Assembly (NCBI GenBank): GCA_013433145.1
Contig: CM024168.1
Location: forward strand, 4,720,184 to 4,784,183
Length of the DNA stretch: 64,000 nt
Origin: Ascaris suum
Lineage: Eukaryota; Nematoda; Chromadorea; Rhabditida; Ascarididae
Direction of reading: 5' to 3'
Shown piece after piece: positions 49,511 to 64,000 of this stretch. Position 1 is the stretch's first letter, and every line of letters begins with the position of its first letter. The notes beneath the pieces are model-generated. The model saw nothing but the letters and a program-made list of their open reading frames with translations, did no database searches and was not told the origin of the DNA. The position numbers and the translations under genes were made by a program.

Positions 49511-52500
49511 TCGAGATAAACTAGGGGAAATCAACTGTAATATTATTTTAAATTCTAACATGTGCACAGTTTGATTGATATTGCTATTGCCATATGATTT
49601 ATTTAATGAAACATTTTTATGAGCGACGTTGATATTCAATTGTAATAAATATTTTATTTTTATACGCAATGCGTAATATTCCCTTCTTGTATCGTATCGT
49701 TGAGGGGAACGATATAGCCAAAGTGATAGTAATCAAAAAGTCATTAAAGATGCGTCCTCTAATTATAAACTTTAAAACGTTATTTTCATCGAAAATTTTC
49801 ATCAATTAAGTGGATGAACGCAAATCAGCCTCCTGCAGAATATGCAAATTTCTTTTCTGGTCAGGCGGTAAAATCAGAAATTCATAGTGAGTGGGTAAAT
49901 TAGTTTACAAGATCATTCTGAGCAAATCGATCGGAGATGCGATTTGCTGCCTAACTAAGCCGTTAAGTGAACAGACGGAGGCAAACCTGCACAAATAACG
50001 GCATTTATGAAATCAAATCGGTCACTGGATATCTCAAATCGGTGCTTGAGAAAGAGCGAAACTTTTCACTGAATGAGTTGTTGCCATGAGGAAAGACAAT
50101 AAATATAACATTTGGATTGTGAGCTTCACCTTTCATTTTTTATAAAGACTTACAATCAAACAATTAGATCACCTATCGCATTAGAGATGAAAAAAGTTTT
50201 CAGTACTTTCACACAACCAAATTTAAATGACTTCTGGTCCTTTCACTAATTTTTAAATTTAGCAGTAGTATTGTAAAAGAAAAACTTCATTATTGCTTGA
50301 TATGAGCGTTCAAATTTCGCTTCTCTCTGGTTACTAGCGGTGCACATTCACCAAACACTCAAATTTAACATTCTCTGTTTTTGTTGCAGATCCAAATTCT
50401 TATCAATAATTGCACAAATCATCCGATTTCTTCATCAAATTCGTCCTCCGTATCATTGAAACAAAAGTGCCGGATTACTGTCGGTACTCACATCGAGAAG
50501 AAGGAAAGCATCGATCGAAGAGCGTTTGTGTGTGTCTCTACTCATTGAGTTTATTCTTTGCCCGCTATCTCAAGGTGCGTTAACGCGCCATAGGACAACA
50601 TTTAAGCGATATTGCACGAAAATATGATAGCACCGGAGGAGATTCAATCAACATCAAATCGATAAACACAACTTCTGCATCTAAATTTCAACATAATATC
50701 TTATAAAAGATAAAATAAGTTGGAGCATTATTATTAGGCTTGCATACAAGCATTTAAATATTCGTTGAGTATTTCATCAATAACACTATCGTGTGGATCT
50801 TCGATAAAAAATTTCGTGCTGTCAAGAGGGAATAAACACCCTAAGGACAGTAGACTAGGAGGCTATTTCCCGCCCTTTCGGGATATTCATCTAAGACCCC
50901 ATAGGAAGCACAACTTTCGGCAGCAATCTCGCGAATTAAATTCCATTTTTGAGACGCCAACGAATCGCATTGATATTTCTTCAGCTCGTGAAAACTTCAT
51001 TTTGCTTTACACCAACAATTCATCGACTAAAATGATTTCGCATTGCAAACAAGTAAAACGTACACAGCCTGCTACGGTCAAATCTCTCGAAATAGACAAA
51101 ATGTTCATTTACAAATCTCTTTCTTTCATTCATTACAACATCAAAACATATGCGATTACATAAGTGAACTCATTCTCTTAAGCGACAACGAAAGCCAACT
51201 ACGTTTCCTTCCTCGGGGAGGTTATAGCGTTTCGATACTTTTTACCGCAATTGACGAGCGCGCATGAATTTTTCGCCACAAGGGTACAGAATGCATACCG
51301 CAATACAATTTCGATAAGCACTTCTAGTATCGAAATGCACCAAATATAAAAATCTAGGTAACATTTAAAAAATAAGAAACTAGCATTATTTCAATCTCTA
51401 AACAAAGCTTTGAGCATAATGGATGCAATTCGCGCTCAGTTGATTTCTAATCGAAATCAAGTAGCTCAATCAAAACTCTTCGTAATCAATCGATATCTCT
51501 GACTTGAGAAACAAAAAACATCACAGCTCGCGGAGTCACTAACACACATAGAGCGCAATTTTTGCACAAAGTGGTATCGGTCTCGAATACGACAAATAGT
51601 TGACATGATGCAATTGATGTGAACCTTTCTAAAATATACCACCACTCATTTGTTGAACACCACAACGTACCTTTGATTTACGATGAGCAAAAAATACGAC
51701 AGTATCCTCCAGAGGTGAGCGGCAAAAAGAGATGCCTTCTAATTTGTTCTCGCGAAGTTAAATATATTAATCTTCTTTTCACCTTCGCTAGAAATGAAAG
51801 CAACTCCATAAATTATTTGTGCCTATTGCAACATATGATGGATTAAGGCTAAAAGCTTTACATAATAAGATATGCGTAAACATAATGACAGCTGGTACCG
51901 TTTTGAAGAAATGCAGAGAACGCAGCGCTGATGGTTCATTTTGAACACCCTCTTCGCTTTGAGCATCGAACCATTGGAAAGTTTGCTTTCATATCATTAT
52001 TTCGATGAAACCGTTCGTAGTGTTGAGAAAGAAAACAATACTTTTAGATTTATTCTTGAAAAAATCTTCATCGGATTCTTTCATAGAAAATTTACTTATA
52101 AATATGAGCAGAAATGAAGAGTTAAGTTGAATTTCATTCAATACAGGAATAACGGCTTCTTAAGTTTGGAGACCTTTCTAATAGGGGACCGCAAAATCTA
52201 CCAAGGGACAGTAAGAGAAAAATCGAGTGCGGATATATCGAGGGAAAAGGTGCCGTGCACCTTTGGTGACAGACTAACTGTCTAAATGCACCCAAACAAG
52301 AGTGGCCACTAAATTGATGGATGGCATAAAAATACTGCAATAAACATTCACAAATGCACTCATTGCTTGATGCGACATTCTCAAATAATGATAGCTGAGG
52401 TGTGATAACTTTCTGAAGCAGCGAAAAAGTTGTAATGTGCCATAGTAAAATGGTGTGAGGTATGCTAAAACAGGAGTCATCGGTTATAACGACTACGACT

Positions 52501-54918
52501 CGCAAAATAAGGAGAAGGTGAATTGACAAGTAGGGGAATATCCGAGAACAGATTTCGATCGGGCGCTTGCAAAATCAGCGAATTGTTTTAAATATCAGCG
52601 GGAAAAATAACGCACTGAGTAGGCTATCAAGTGTAGGTGATGCCGTTGAGGTGTTGTCGAATATATCAAAGCATAGTTCATCTCAAGCATGATGAACTGA
52701 AAGATATGGCTATACCACTGAGGTAAGCAAAGCGGCACAAGCATTCATGCGGAAACGTGAAAATCCTTTTGAAGTTCAACTACGTGTGAGCAATGTGCGT
52801 GATAAACGTGCGGTCAGCTGAGTACAGAAATGAAGACACCCCCAGCGCCTACCGACACCGAAACGCCCTTAGATCACATAATACGCGTAATAAGCGCATT
52901 TTTTAATGCTTCTATGGCACTGAAACCACAATAAAATGATGTATTGTGTTCGGTGAGAAATTTTCAAGAATTTGAAAGCGTTGAGGTGTTGAAACAAAAC
53001 CACGAAAAGAATAACGCTAGATTTCGTAATGAAAGCATAGTGAGGCATAGAAATAGCCAAATGATGATGTTAACGTTCATGACTATGAAATGAGCAAAAT
53101 GAGAGTGAAATTATGGCACATATCTCACGAGTTTGCTTGTCATGTGCAGATGTAATTCGAGATGCAAAAGACAACAGCTGACCACACGTGGTAAAGTTAT
53201 AAGGGGCCAGTTGAGAGCATGAAGTTGAACGAGTTTAATAAGTCGGCTTATGAGATGAGATAAATGAAAAAATCCGACGCCATCACACCTAGATGAAAAA
53301 CAAATGAAGCAAGTGTTGATCCGTGCAGTTAGGAAAGCTTTTAGCGAATATAACATCGTAGCCTCATGTTCTCTTTTTTGCCTTCCTTACTTTTGAAGCA
53401 TCGTATAGATGATCAACATCTGCCTGAGAGCCAGATTACAACATAACTCTTCGATAGGAATTAATTGAGTTTCAACGGCAGTGAATTACTTTTCTTCTGT
53501 CAATGCATTTGCAAACGCTCATTATGCTCGTCATCTCTGATTTACGCTGGAATGAGAGTAAAAGGGTAAAGCTTATGATGCAACGGCTCCAAAGGGGAGG
53601 ATTATAAAAGCTATAAACTAGTAGTGATTACAGAGCAAGATCGAACAAGCAGTACAAGCTTTTTCGGTAAGAGAAATAAAATAGTCGGACTTTAAGCATA
53701 TCCAAACAACAAGGAGTTTTTTTTATTGCTCAATTATTTTTTGAATGGTAACTGCGTGACCATGAACTTGAGGTAGAAACAACGGTGTGAGAGTGATTTC
53801 AACACGAGATATTTGCTTTTAGAGCAATATATGAAACCAATAAATTCTTGTGGGTAAAGATATCGTGCAACATTTGTTGATGATTATCCACGAATCTAGT
53901 ATTTATTACTCTCGTTATTTCAAATTCAAAAACTTTTTGCTTTTGTAATATTGATTTTATTAGTTATTACAGGGTCAATGACGTTAGTGTAATATAACGT
54001 CAGAATGCAATTGAACAGCCTACGAAGTCAGCATATTCAACGAGAAAATTGAACAATACTTTTGCACATCCAGTTAAAAAGAAAAGAAAAAAGTTTTATT
54101 GAGAGTGCTCAGAGGTAAAAAATATGCATTTCTGAATCCATAACAATTATCTCGAATAACAATTACTTTCTTTTGGGCAGCATATACCATTGGCTAAAAA
54201 ATCTGGCACATAAAGGACCCATCAGCTCATATCGCAGAACATATTGCAGAACGCACTACCGTATTATAACCAGTGATAGCATTGATACAACCACCATACA
54301 CTGTCGCCACTCTTCAGTACTTATGAAGCCGTTTGGAAATAAGCGTTACTTTTAGCAGGCCAACTTATTCGACCAAAGACGCATTTAGTGAAGAGAAAAT
54401 AGCGGAAAAGTAGATTAACTGTGCCGTATGTAGTGGTGAATATGTTCGCACGCACAAATGAAGAAGAAACAATAGAAAGTGAAGTGGGGGGAGGGGGGTC
54501 ACTAATTGAATTGTTGGCCAAGTGAAACACATCTTCCTCTCTCGGATGACCCATGCGCTATGAAGTCAGTCGTCAATCCGCGCCAAACATATAAACATAG
54601 GTCACCCAAGTGCGCATAGACCTGAAAAACGCACTTTTCGGATATTTTTATGGGTAAATGTTTTAACTCTTTTGCTACCTTGAGAAGAAATAAAGGTGAG
54701 CTTCTTTTGAGAAAAACAAAACAGGGGTAAATACTCGAAGCAGCAGTGATGCACTACATAACATTGGAGTAACGACAAATACGCTATGGACTGCAAGCAG
54801 CTCCTCAATGAAGCATTCAAAGTGAATACTTCTATGCAAAAGCGAGCAACCCATGTACGAGATCAGTTCTCGACAGTTATTTGGAAAATATGAGCGCTTT
54901 TTAATGCTAATCTTCTAG

Positions 54919-55081
<163 letters not shown>

Positions 55082-58000
55082 ACACAGCTATTCGCTAGTT
55101 GCATGATTTGTACAGCAAGATTAGTGGGTGGCACAAAACGACCAAAAAATGGTGACTGCAATTGGCTACGACGATGCATTTGTTGGCAGATCTTCCCGGA
55201 ATTTGGTAATGTGCAAGCTCGAGTTCCACTTATAGGCAGTCTTTTCACTTTTCACCGCTTCTGTTTACCGTTGAAGCCTGAATCAGACTAAAGAAGTCAT
55301 ATTTTAAAAAAATCATTGACTTTATATTTTTATGCTTATTTAAACAGTATTTGTAGCATAATGAAGTAAATGTTCTTGTGATTAGTATGTTCCAACTTAT
55401 CAATCCGCTCATAATTATAAAAAGATACGTTTCACACAAAAAGTGACTAAAAATGCGCCGTTACGATGTAACAGCTAAGGCGTTTGGTACGCAACATTCC
55501 AGGCCAAAACATAGAAATGATCATCAAAAACGGTGAATGATTAAGTTAAAGTTTGTACAAATTTTCCGTTAATTGCAACGATAACCCGAATTGGCGAACA
55601 CCTTCAGAAGCACGGCGTTCCAAAGCAACAACACTCTTTGAGTGCTCTCTTTCTCTACATCTACCTGCGCACCTCATTCTCTTTGCGCTCATCCAAATAC
55701 GAGAAGAGAACGAGATGAAGCATTCTTCGTAGATGTAAGCTAACAAAAGTGTCGGAGAATCGCGATGACCTATGTCAACGATCAATGAATTGCGGTCGAC
55801 GATGTCAACTCACACCATTCACCAGTCAACCACATCAAATAAAGCGGCTTCCTTCGCATGACAACATCCCCCTCTAAAACGTACCGTAATGCAATCGTTG
55901 CCGCTTTCTAAGGGAAACATCAAATTCTCTACTACTTCTCTTTACTTGTCATGTAACTGGAGATATTGCAAATTAAACAACATATAGCGAGATGTATTTC
56001 GTGTGTTTGAGGAGAAGCACATAAAATGTCACCCCTTAATCGTGAAATAAATCGCCCAACAATGAATAGCGCAGTTGCAAAGTGCAGTTGGAAGAAGGAT
56101 CTTAAGGCATTAGAAGCGCACAGCGTATACAATCACAAATACAGTTGCTGTTGAAGCTTAAGAGTCCACTATTAAGCGAGAGCTGGACGATATTAGCACA
56201 TAGATTTTATCAAGTGCAACTGCAATAAACTTAAATCAAAATTCTTCGGCTCCTTTAAATCACATTAAATATCTTTTGAATTCAACGGTTACAATTTTTT
56301 CCGTCGTGTTCTGTTTTCAAAATGTTGCTATTTTTATCTTGTAAAGCACACTCATTTGTATTATATGAGATGGCGATGAATTGCATGTAAGCTTTGTTAG
56401 TAACCAAATCAGTCAATTTCAACGATCATTAAAACACTGCTCCAAATAAAACGGCACTCATCCTAAAATGTTCATCTTATCGATGACACATCATACTTCA
56501 TTTCGATATTCCACACTCACAGTGGCACACGGAAGTGAAAAAGCGGGTACACCCACCTTATTGCAACTATGACACAAATGCATTGTGTGAATTTAATCAT
56601 TTGCTACAACATCTTGATAAGGGGTTCATTGGACAACTACGGCGATGTTATGGCGGGAGATGTCTCTATGAAAAGAAACATATAATGACGAGAGCAACAA
56701 ATCAGGTACCATTTCACTCAATGCACCATCAAAGGCATGCAAAAGAGAAAATGTCTCATTTATGGATAGGAATGAGCTTTGTTTTGCAGAGGTGAATGAT
56801 GAAGCTGCTGTAAGCGAATCGTCTTCAAAGCGCAATTCTATTTTCCAGCTTGGAGCAGGAATGCAACTCTATTGAGCATTCTTATCTGCACAAGAACTCT
56901 TGTTGACGATTGGGCAACGATTGGACAACTGATCCATTTTTTTGCTTATCAACTGCGCTAGTAGATTTTTAGTGAAGCTTGCTGGCAAATGTAATTTTGT
57001 GGGTAAAGCAAGGGGTATGAAAGTTCGCAGATTTTTGAATCCCTCTCCTTTCTTCCACATGAGCTTCCTCGAAAACCTTAGGAGCACATTCTTAGCATAT
57101 ACTCGGTTGTTCTTGGAGAAACCTCTTGTAAGCAAGAACATAAGTGACGCTGCAGTCTTCAGGAAAAACCTTAAGATCCTCCCTACACACTCATTAATAC
57201 TCACTCTATAAGAATCTCATCTCAATGGGTGCCTTTTTGTTTATTCCAATTTTCATTAACCATGCATATATATTTAGCTCCTTTATTTTCTATCCAAGTG
57301 CATTTTCAAACAAAACACATTATGCGCTAGTTTAAAATGTTATAAAATAACAAGGGGGTGACGAGCAATGATCACTGGAGACAGTGTGGGCAAACATTAT
57401 GTGCCATCCAACAGGAAGAAATGGAAGATTTGCACCCAAAGACAAGAGGATATGAAACGAGCGGAAAAGAGAAGAATATTGGCATGACGGCATAATGATC
57501 ACTTAGACATAACGATTTTGCAGAGGGTGCAGTTGAAAGTCGTAATTGTGGTGAATGTTCAGCTAGCACACGTACACATTATAAATATTTCAATGAGCAC
57601 GAATAATAAAGGTCAGAATTAAGTGTTTAAGCAAAGTGTCCAATTGATGGGCACTTCGCTTGCATTACTTATCTCTCATATAAACAAAACACTCTAATTG
57701 CTCTTTAATTTACTTGCTATTCACAGAAAACAACTCACTTTTATACTATGCATAACAAACCATAAAGTTGCCGCTAAATAGGAAACACTCTTTCTGGAAG
57801 GGAATGGAAAGAGAAAGCATGCAATCGAGTTCTTTCAGTGTTACTACTGTTACGCATAACATCCTAATTTAATAATAGTAAAAGCTTCAAGGAAATATAG
57901 CCTTTGAATCTGCTCTTTATAGCACCTGAACAATTAACCAGAGGTTTCATATGTGTAATCCTCTCAGGTTTAGACGTTGCTTCGTTTAATGCTACTTTGA

Positions 58001-61000
58001 TGGTTTTTACCCTATGGAAATGGTTACTGAAATGCCTGCTACTTTCTTCACAGTACTACTACTGAGATAACATCCTCGTTGAATCCACCACGTAGAACTC
58101 AAAAACACTTGTAACCAACCAAGTTTTTAGATCACAATAAAAAAAAACTGAACATTCCACCATTTATTGTATCGATTTTCGAACGATGCGGATTGTCGCC
58201 TTCCTCATCGGTCAAAATTGCTCTTTCGTTCAAAAAAAAGAAGCAGAAAAAGAAAAAATGCATCTAATGGACGCCAAGAAAAGTAGCAGATAGCCTTCAG
58301 TGTTAACGATGACCATTTCCGCTTCGTAGAATGACCACTAAGGTGTTATGGTTTCGATAAAGTCGTTTCGAAATTGACCACAAAGTTAGGGATTATGCAC
58401 TCCAGCTCGACGTCGTTCTTTACCTTCGGGCTCTATCACACTCAATCATTTTTCGAGGATAGTTGAAGCAGACTTCATTTTAAAATTTTATGAACGAATA
58501 TAACGTGAAGCATATTGAGCTATTTCAAATAGCGTTGCAATAGTGTTCGTCTAATTGATTAACTTGACAGCCTCACTTGTACTTACAAATCCATATATTA
58601 CCGATAATATGCTCATATTCTTATCAAATTATTCGACGGCTCATTGCGCTATTTTTCTATGATAGACGTTTCCCATTTACTAGCAAAACGATCGCAAAAT
58701 TATAATGACGCAGCAAACGTTCTTGAATGTGTTGATATTCTCCAAATTAATATGAGTTGCTAATTCGTTTTCAAAAGTAAGTAAAGATTGGAGTCATCAT
58801 AGTCTTTGCACGAAAAATGCCTCATATTAACGTTTAAATGCATGCAAAAAGGTGCTGGCTTTTTGTGGATTGCAGACAAATTTGCTCAAGCTTGAGTGGG
58901 ATTTTCTTATGCGAATCATATTTCGAATTCATATTCAGTTGATGCGTGTCGTCTAAGTCAATGAAATTTCATAACGAAAAGGTACTGTGCGATAAATACA
59001 ATAGAGTTCTTTTGGAAGGAATTATGGTATATTTTAACTGCTGAATTATCCAAAATGTCGAAAAAAATTGCAGCGAATTATTAAGGAGAAGAATTAAGCA
59101 CGACGTGTAAAATTGAACGAGAAAAGAACGTCGATATAAGATTCAAACAAGAATTCATCATGGTGGAATTTCTGAATCAGAAGTACTGCAAAATCACCGA
59201 TGAAATTCGTGCCACCTAGAGGGCTTCCCATATAAGCAATACGTTTAGCACTAGTAACTTCTCAAAGGCCCTCTCGTCAATAACGTCGAAAATGCATGCT
59301 ACGGACTTCACACATCGATTTCAATGTTCACATGAATTAGGGAAGCTTTAAACCACCGTCAGTGGGCGTCAACAACGCCTCAATGTACTGTGTAGGAATT
59401 GTAAAAGGACGAAAGTCGACCGTGCAGCGTCTCGTGCAAAACAATTAACTTGGGAAATAAACGTCGCTTTAAACAGCATAAAGAGCAACAGCCCCTTTTT
59501 CAGAGGTTTCTGGAACCTCCAATTCATATATACACACATATGAATATAATTACATGCATCAATGTTAAATATAAAAACACCAAAATTCAGTTGTTCCCGC
59601 CTACAGTCTCTCGTCTATACCGGCTCATACTTTTTTCAAAGGCCATTGTCCATGAAAGTCGCTTGAACTTTTTCACATGCATGTTGGTAAATAATCCAAG
59701 CGGTAGAATAAGCATAAAATATAATTACTGAACAGATAGATATTCCGACAGAGATACAATGGAGACAAGAGACGTCGAAGATGGAACGTTTGCCCGATTG
59801 AATTGTGTGTAGTAGCTTGATTGGTGTACAACAGCAACGAGTCGTTTGATGATTGTGTACGTTTTGAGAACACCTTTACTACCGTTGCCACCGAAGTTGC
59901 TTGTAGTCACATATTCTAATGCTGTGGAAATTTGAGACAAGTTTTAACTCTACAAGAATCTCGTCAATTTTATGCAGTGATGCTCATTTATAGTTATCAA
60001 CTTCCATTTTGCTTGTCAATGTGTTCACCTGTCAATGTGTTTCATGTAGCATTTCGATTACTTCAAATGACTTGAAATGTGATGAAACAATTCGACAATA
60101 CGTGATTCTAAAGAACATGAATTCATGGCCGATATGAATTCATCACCGAGCACATAAAGAAGGGGGCAACGAATGAGGTGGAGCAAGGGGTGCAGAGCAA
60201 TAAGCGCATTTGTTTATTCTTGAATATCAAAAGAAGACAGGCCGAAAATAGTTATTACTATTTTAATGGAATCAAGCAGTCGGCAGTATTGATTGCTGCT
60301 GGCAGCACAAACGCGAAACGATATATTTGGGCCACGAACCGTGTAACTGTGTCGTCTAAAATCCTAAGTGGGGGGAGGGGGAGGGTGAAGGGGTGAACGA
60401 GGAGTAAGTGCAAGATATAATCGAATCAGGGGAATGGAAGATGTGAATGTCGGCTGAATTTGTGTGGGCTTCACAAGCAAACGCCTATTAGTCATACGGC
60501 CACACAATGATCATACTTTTTGAGTGATTACTTTAATGATTAGGGGCAAAGTATGCGCGCATTGATGAAGGCGCATCGCGAAGGGCGACAGCAATTATAT
60601 ATTTCCTCGGCGGTCAATTCCCAACATCCCAATTGGGCAATGAAAGCAGTTGCTCCCTATGTATTCAGATATGGAACTGTGTAACTGAAGCAAAGATTTA
60701 ACTAAATTTTGCTTTCCGCTAATCCTGTTTTTCCTCGCATTTGCCTATTTTATGTCTTTAGAGGTGGCTGCGAAACTGCTATCACCTGTTGCTTTGTAAA
60801 TTGGGAATCTTTGTGATTTAGAAGTCCAAATTTTTGGATCGACATACTACAGTTCTCGGCACAACTGTTGAAACGCATTTGGGAAATGCACAGAAGAATG
60901 GTGTTGAAAAGTAAAAAGAAAGTTTGTTCTAACCCTTTTTTCAAAGCTTTGTTGAACTCCGAAACACTTCTTACGCTGTTATGGTTACTTAAATTATAGT

Positions 61001-62485
61001 TTGCCGAAATTTCGGGATTCTGAAACTTCATGAACACTAAAATACAACCATTGGAGTAGAAAGACTTCCTCGAACGCTCAATTGTAGTCCTAATAAATAA
61101 ACATCACATTCATAAAATTTCAAGCGACCAACTACCACTATTGTTTAAAAGAAGCAGACGAAAATAAAGGTCTTTGAATGAAGAAGGGGTCGAACAAAGA
61201 AACCACTAGATTAACTAAGAAGTTAACTAAGCACTTTTAAATGCTTATTTTTATGTGCTCGTTTATTATTTTAATTGCAGCAAACAAGTGAACGATCGTA
61301 ATTGATTCAGGGCTTGAATAAAGAGTACTCCAGCTTTTCCTTGCATCTAATGGTACTTCCATTTTGAAAGGACCATTTGAACATAAATTCGCAAACATAA
61401 ATTTCATATCTTTTAAATCGCTCTCAATATGTTAACTTTGGAAACCGTTAAATAATTCTGCGATTCTAAGGTATTCTGTAGCAGTAATTGTCAACGATCT
61501 TGGCATTCTCCACGTGTTGGCCCCTCTAATAGACGAAAATTGTTTGCGGAAAAGCTGGTTCATATAGTCGAACTAAAATATCACATGATCTCATTCATCT
61601 CACCAACTCTCAACAGTGAAAGCGACGTGTTCGTCAGGTGAAGCAACACAACAATCTGAGGCGATTAAACGCTAATTGCGCATCTAGCGGTGTCTCTCTA
61701 ATAACAGATGAAGTTTTGCGCAAACAGGCCACTGTATGCAAAACGTCTACACTCACTTAGAGAGCCGATTACGCACTGCGAGGACCCACTCTGGAAACAT
61801 ATATTATATTTACCGCTATAGGCTGTCAATTCGTCGATGACATGTTCTAGATTTTACATATCTCTTTAGAGACGTCATTTATATCCAGTGAGGGGCAGTC
61901 GTTTTTGTGCATCGTGAAAACGATTGCTCTAGGAGTGATGATTTTGTGGATACAATGGCCTACAGAGGAACAAAGGAACGCTGCTAGGCGGCTGTTTAAT
62001 CCTCATCAGTCTGCGTTTATTGCTAGTGAGTTGCTTCTTTGAAAATGCGCATTCACCGCTTTATAGTCGACTATAATCGGAATCAACCGATCTCACGTTA
62101 AAAAGTAGAAATCGTGCTGCAAGAACAGCAACGATGTGCTCTTTTGCAGCCCACTCACCTGACCGGCCATTCCACAATCTACTAACAAATAATAAAATAC
62201 TTCCAATTGCCTCTTAATATTTTTAATGATTCTATCACCCTCATGGTGGTATAAAAGACTTGCTTTCTTCGTTTCTATTAATCTGAAATGAAAATTCGGC
62301 CAATATGAAATGCTTGCAAACATTTACAAATGCCAATAATTACTGCCGACGTTGATGAATCATAAACAAAAGTTCGTATAGAGGAGACTGCTCTATTATG
62401 CATAAAATATACGCTCAATCTCTTAACTTTTAGCCAAAGTGATTTACCAGTTGAAACCATTCAACAGAGAGACACATACAGAGAT

Positions 62486-62502
62486 ACACACACACACACA
62501 CA
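62486..62502. repeat. (CA)n short microsatellite
   Basis: About eight CA units, preceded by looser ACAGAGA repeats. Confidence 0.85.
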
Positions 62503-63521
62503 AAAATGACATCGCCATAACGTATTCTTTGGAAAACATATCTGCAAACGCGCCTAAAATGATAGAGGAAAGTTGCATTCTTTAAGAGGGAAGACCTGAT
62601 AGCGCTAAGAGCAATGTAGCCACGAGCTTTTCCCTCCCGGCAGCTGTCAGTAAGGAGGCCATCGAATAATATCACCCATTGAATGAACACTGAATCCTTT
62701 GTCAATACACTTCAAATCTGATGATTAAACAATTCACTCTTATTCTGAGTGAGCGAAGAAAATTGCATTCTGCAGCACTCGTGATGTTTTTTTTTCCATC
62801 CTAATTCTGCCACCAAACTAATAGTAGTGCTTATTTCATAAATATTGCTACCTCACTTCGATAAATTGTAGAAGCATATTACAAGTAAGCATGAATAATC
62901 TGTGAGGACTTCAAAGCAAATGTAGTGATGCATTGAACAGCAGCGATATATATAGAAATTTCAAGTGATATCAACAGCACAATACACCTCATATGCGTGC
63001 ATTTATAAGCTAAAGCAACGTAAACAAATGAAAACAATTATATTTTTGAGATAATGTTTTAATAGCTATCAATTATATCACCACTATAGCACATGTTTTT
63101 GTTATAATTGCATCGACATACCCATTTGCGCATTCGATGAAATATATAATCAAGTTAAAGCAACAACGCAATAACGTAAAAACAAACTTCTCAATAGCTA
63201 AAACAAAATAAACGTATAAACACACTGCAGTGATAGCGTTATTTCCTCATTGTAAACAGACAATAGAAAGCAATTGTCGTAGCGCACTTTGATAGTGGCT
63301 TAATGCTAATGCGAGTGTTGCCCAACCCAACATCACCGCTCTCTTGAAACATCGACCCCCCCACCCTCTTTGTGCTATCCTAACTCTCTACACTCTCCAA
63401 TTGAAACCCTTATAAACAAATCTAAAGCTTTCCAGAAAGCAAAGAATAAGCGCGAAAAGCATTACATGCAACAAACGAAAACCTCTTCTAAACGGAAAAC
63501 TTACTGACAGATCGCGATCTT

Positions 63522-63553
63522 CCTCTTTCTCTCTCTTTCCCTCTCTCTCCTTT
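63522..63553. repeat. CT-rich low-complexity run
   Basis: Short polypyrimidine stretch of TCTCTC and TTTCC units near the right edge. Confidence 0.8.
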
Positions 63554-64000
63554 CGAGAGACCTTTATTCATTATAATTTGTATGCAGCTGACCATAGTCA
63601 GTGTAAATGATCAAATTTAATGTGCAATAAGAGTGAGCGCTGTTACGTTCCGCATAATGAGTGATAATATATTAGAAGTTATGGTGCTTTATGAAGCAGT
63701 TGCTTCAGACAACGTTATTAAACAAAACTTTGCATCGCTATTGAAGAACTTTTCAAAGAATGTTGAAGAACGGTTATCTATAAATAATAAATATTTACTT
63801 CTTGGAAATTAATGTATGCAATCTATAAGAAAATCGCATAGTTAGTTGGATAAATTATGTAATCGATGAAGGAATTTTATAATTAAATATTTTCTTATTT
63901 TATATACGGAGAATTTTGTTCAAGACGAAGAAGATTTTGTTTCACTTTGCATTTAAAAAAATTATTAAATAAGAATTTCGTTTTCTTTTTCAAACGATAA

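Noticed and set aside
50765..51163. 132-codon plus-strand frame
   Set aside because: Length is within chance for a 64 kb AT-rich window; no recognised motif, no ATG at the start and no splice partners.
52134..52529. 131-codon minus-strand frame
   Set aside because: No ATG context, Leu/Ser/Cys-rich without domain pattern; opposite strand also partly open. Chance frame.
56869..57211. Long open frames on both strands (111 and 89 codons)
   Set aside because: Protein-like in places, but no motif, no splice sites and mutual overlap; not enough to choose a strand.
59885..59925. Short exon-like block (ALEYVTTSNFGGN) on the minus strand
   Set aside because: Splice signals fair, but 41 nt with no partner or homology; cannot be told from noise.

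Overview
This is eukaryotic, intron-rich, AT-rich DNA that I read as nematode. The main reason is a gene whose ARID domain, spliced from separate exons, reads like the CFI-1 / Dead ringer / ARID3 transcription factors. Its introns run to 8 kb, exons are short, and splice acceptors are the compact TTTCAG or TTGCAG kind. Introns this long suggest a parasitic (perhaps strongylid) nematode rather than Caenorhabditis, but the species cannot be fixed from the sequence. All recognisable genes are on the minus strand and had to be assembled by hand from exons, because almost no complete gene is visible as an open frame.

Layout, left to right. (1) 138-5581: most of an ARFGAP1-type Arf GTPase-activating protein, six exons, with the 3' end beyond the left edge. 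Exon 1 carries an apparent 2-base deletion. (2) 7376-7491: an isolated exon-like block of unknown gene. (3) 10191-11577: a compact four-exon gene for an unrecognised 132-residue type I membrane protein (signal peptide, short ectodomain, one membrane helix, CCVC motif, acidic tail). (4) 11.6-19.8 kb: mostly non-coding, with a few weak exon-like islands and a degenerate ACT repeat. (5) 19780-47061: the cfi-1/ARID3 homologue, ten exons, all phases compatible, 526 residues. Two exons complete the ARID core and the last one carries the REKLES signature. Its introns hold most of the unusual material: pyrimidine-rich degenerate repeat blocks, a GC-richer repeated block, a dyad with direct repeats, long TA arrays, a decayed retroelement-like frame and candidate enhancers. 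(6) 47.1-64 kb: upstream DNA with no gene I can support, one perfect hairpin, a GC-richer island that could be promoter or enhancer, and a third TA array.

Functionally the genes are unrelated neighbours: a Golgi/COPI traffic regulator, an orphan membrane protein and a neuronal/muscle identity factor. The sequence gives no evidence of an operon (spacing is several kb). From memory, the C. elegans counterparts of the two recognised genes are both on chromosome I, which would fit conserved linkage. No bacterial system, CRISPR array, tRNA or rRNA gene was seen.
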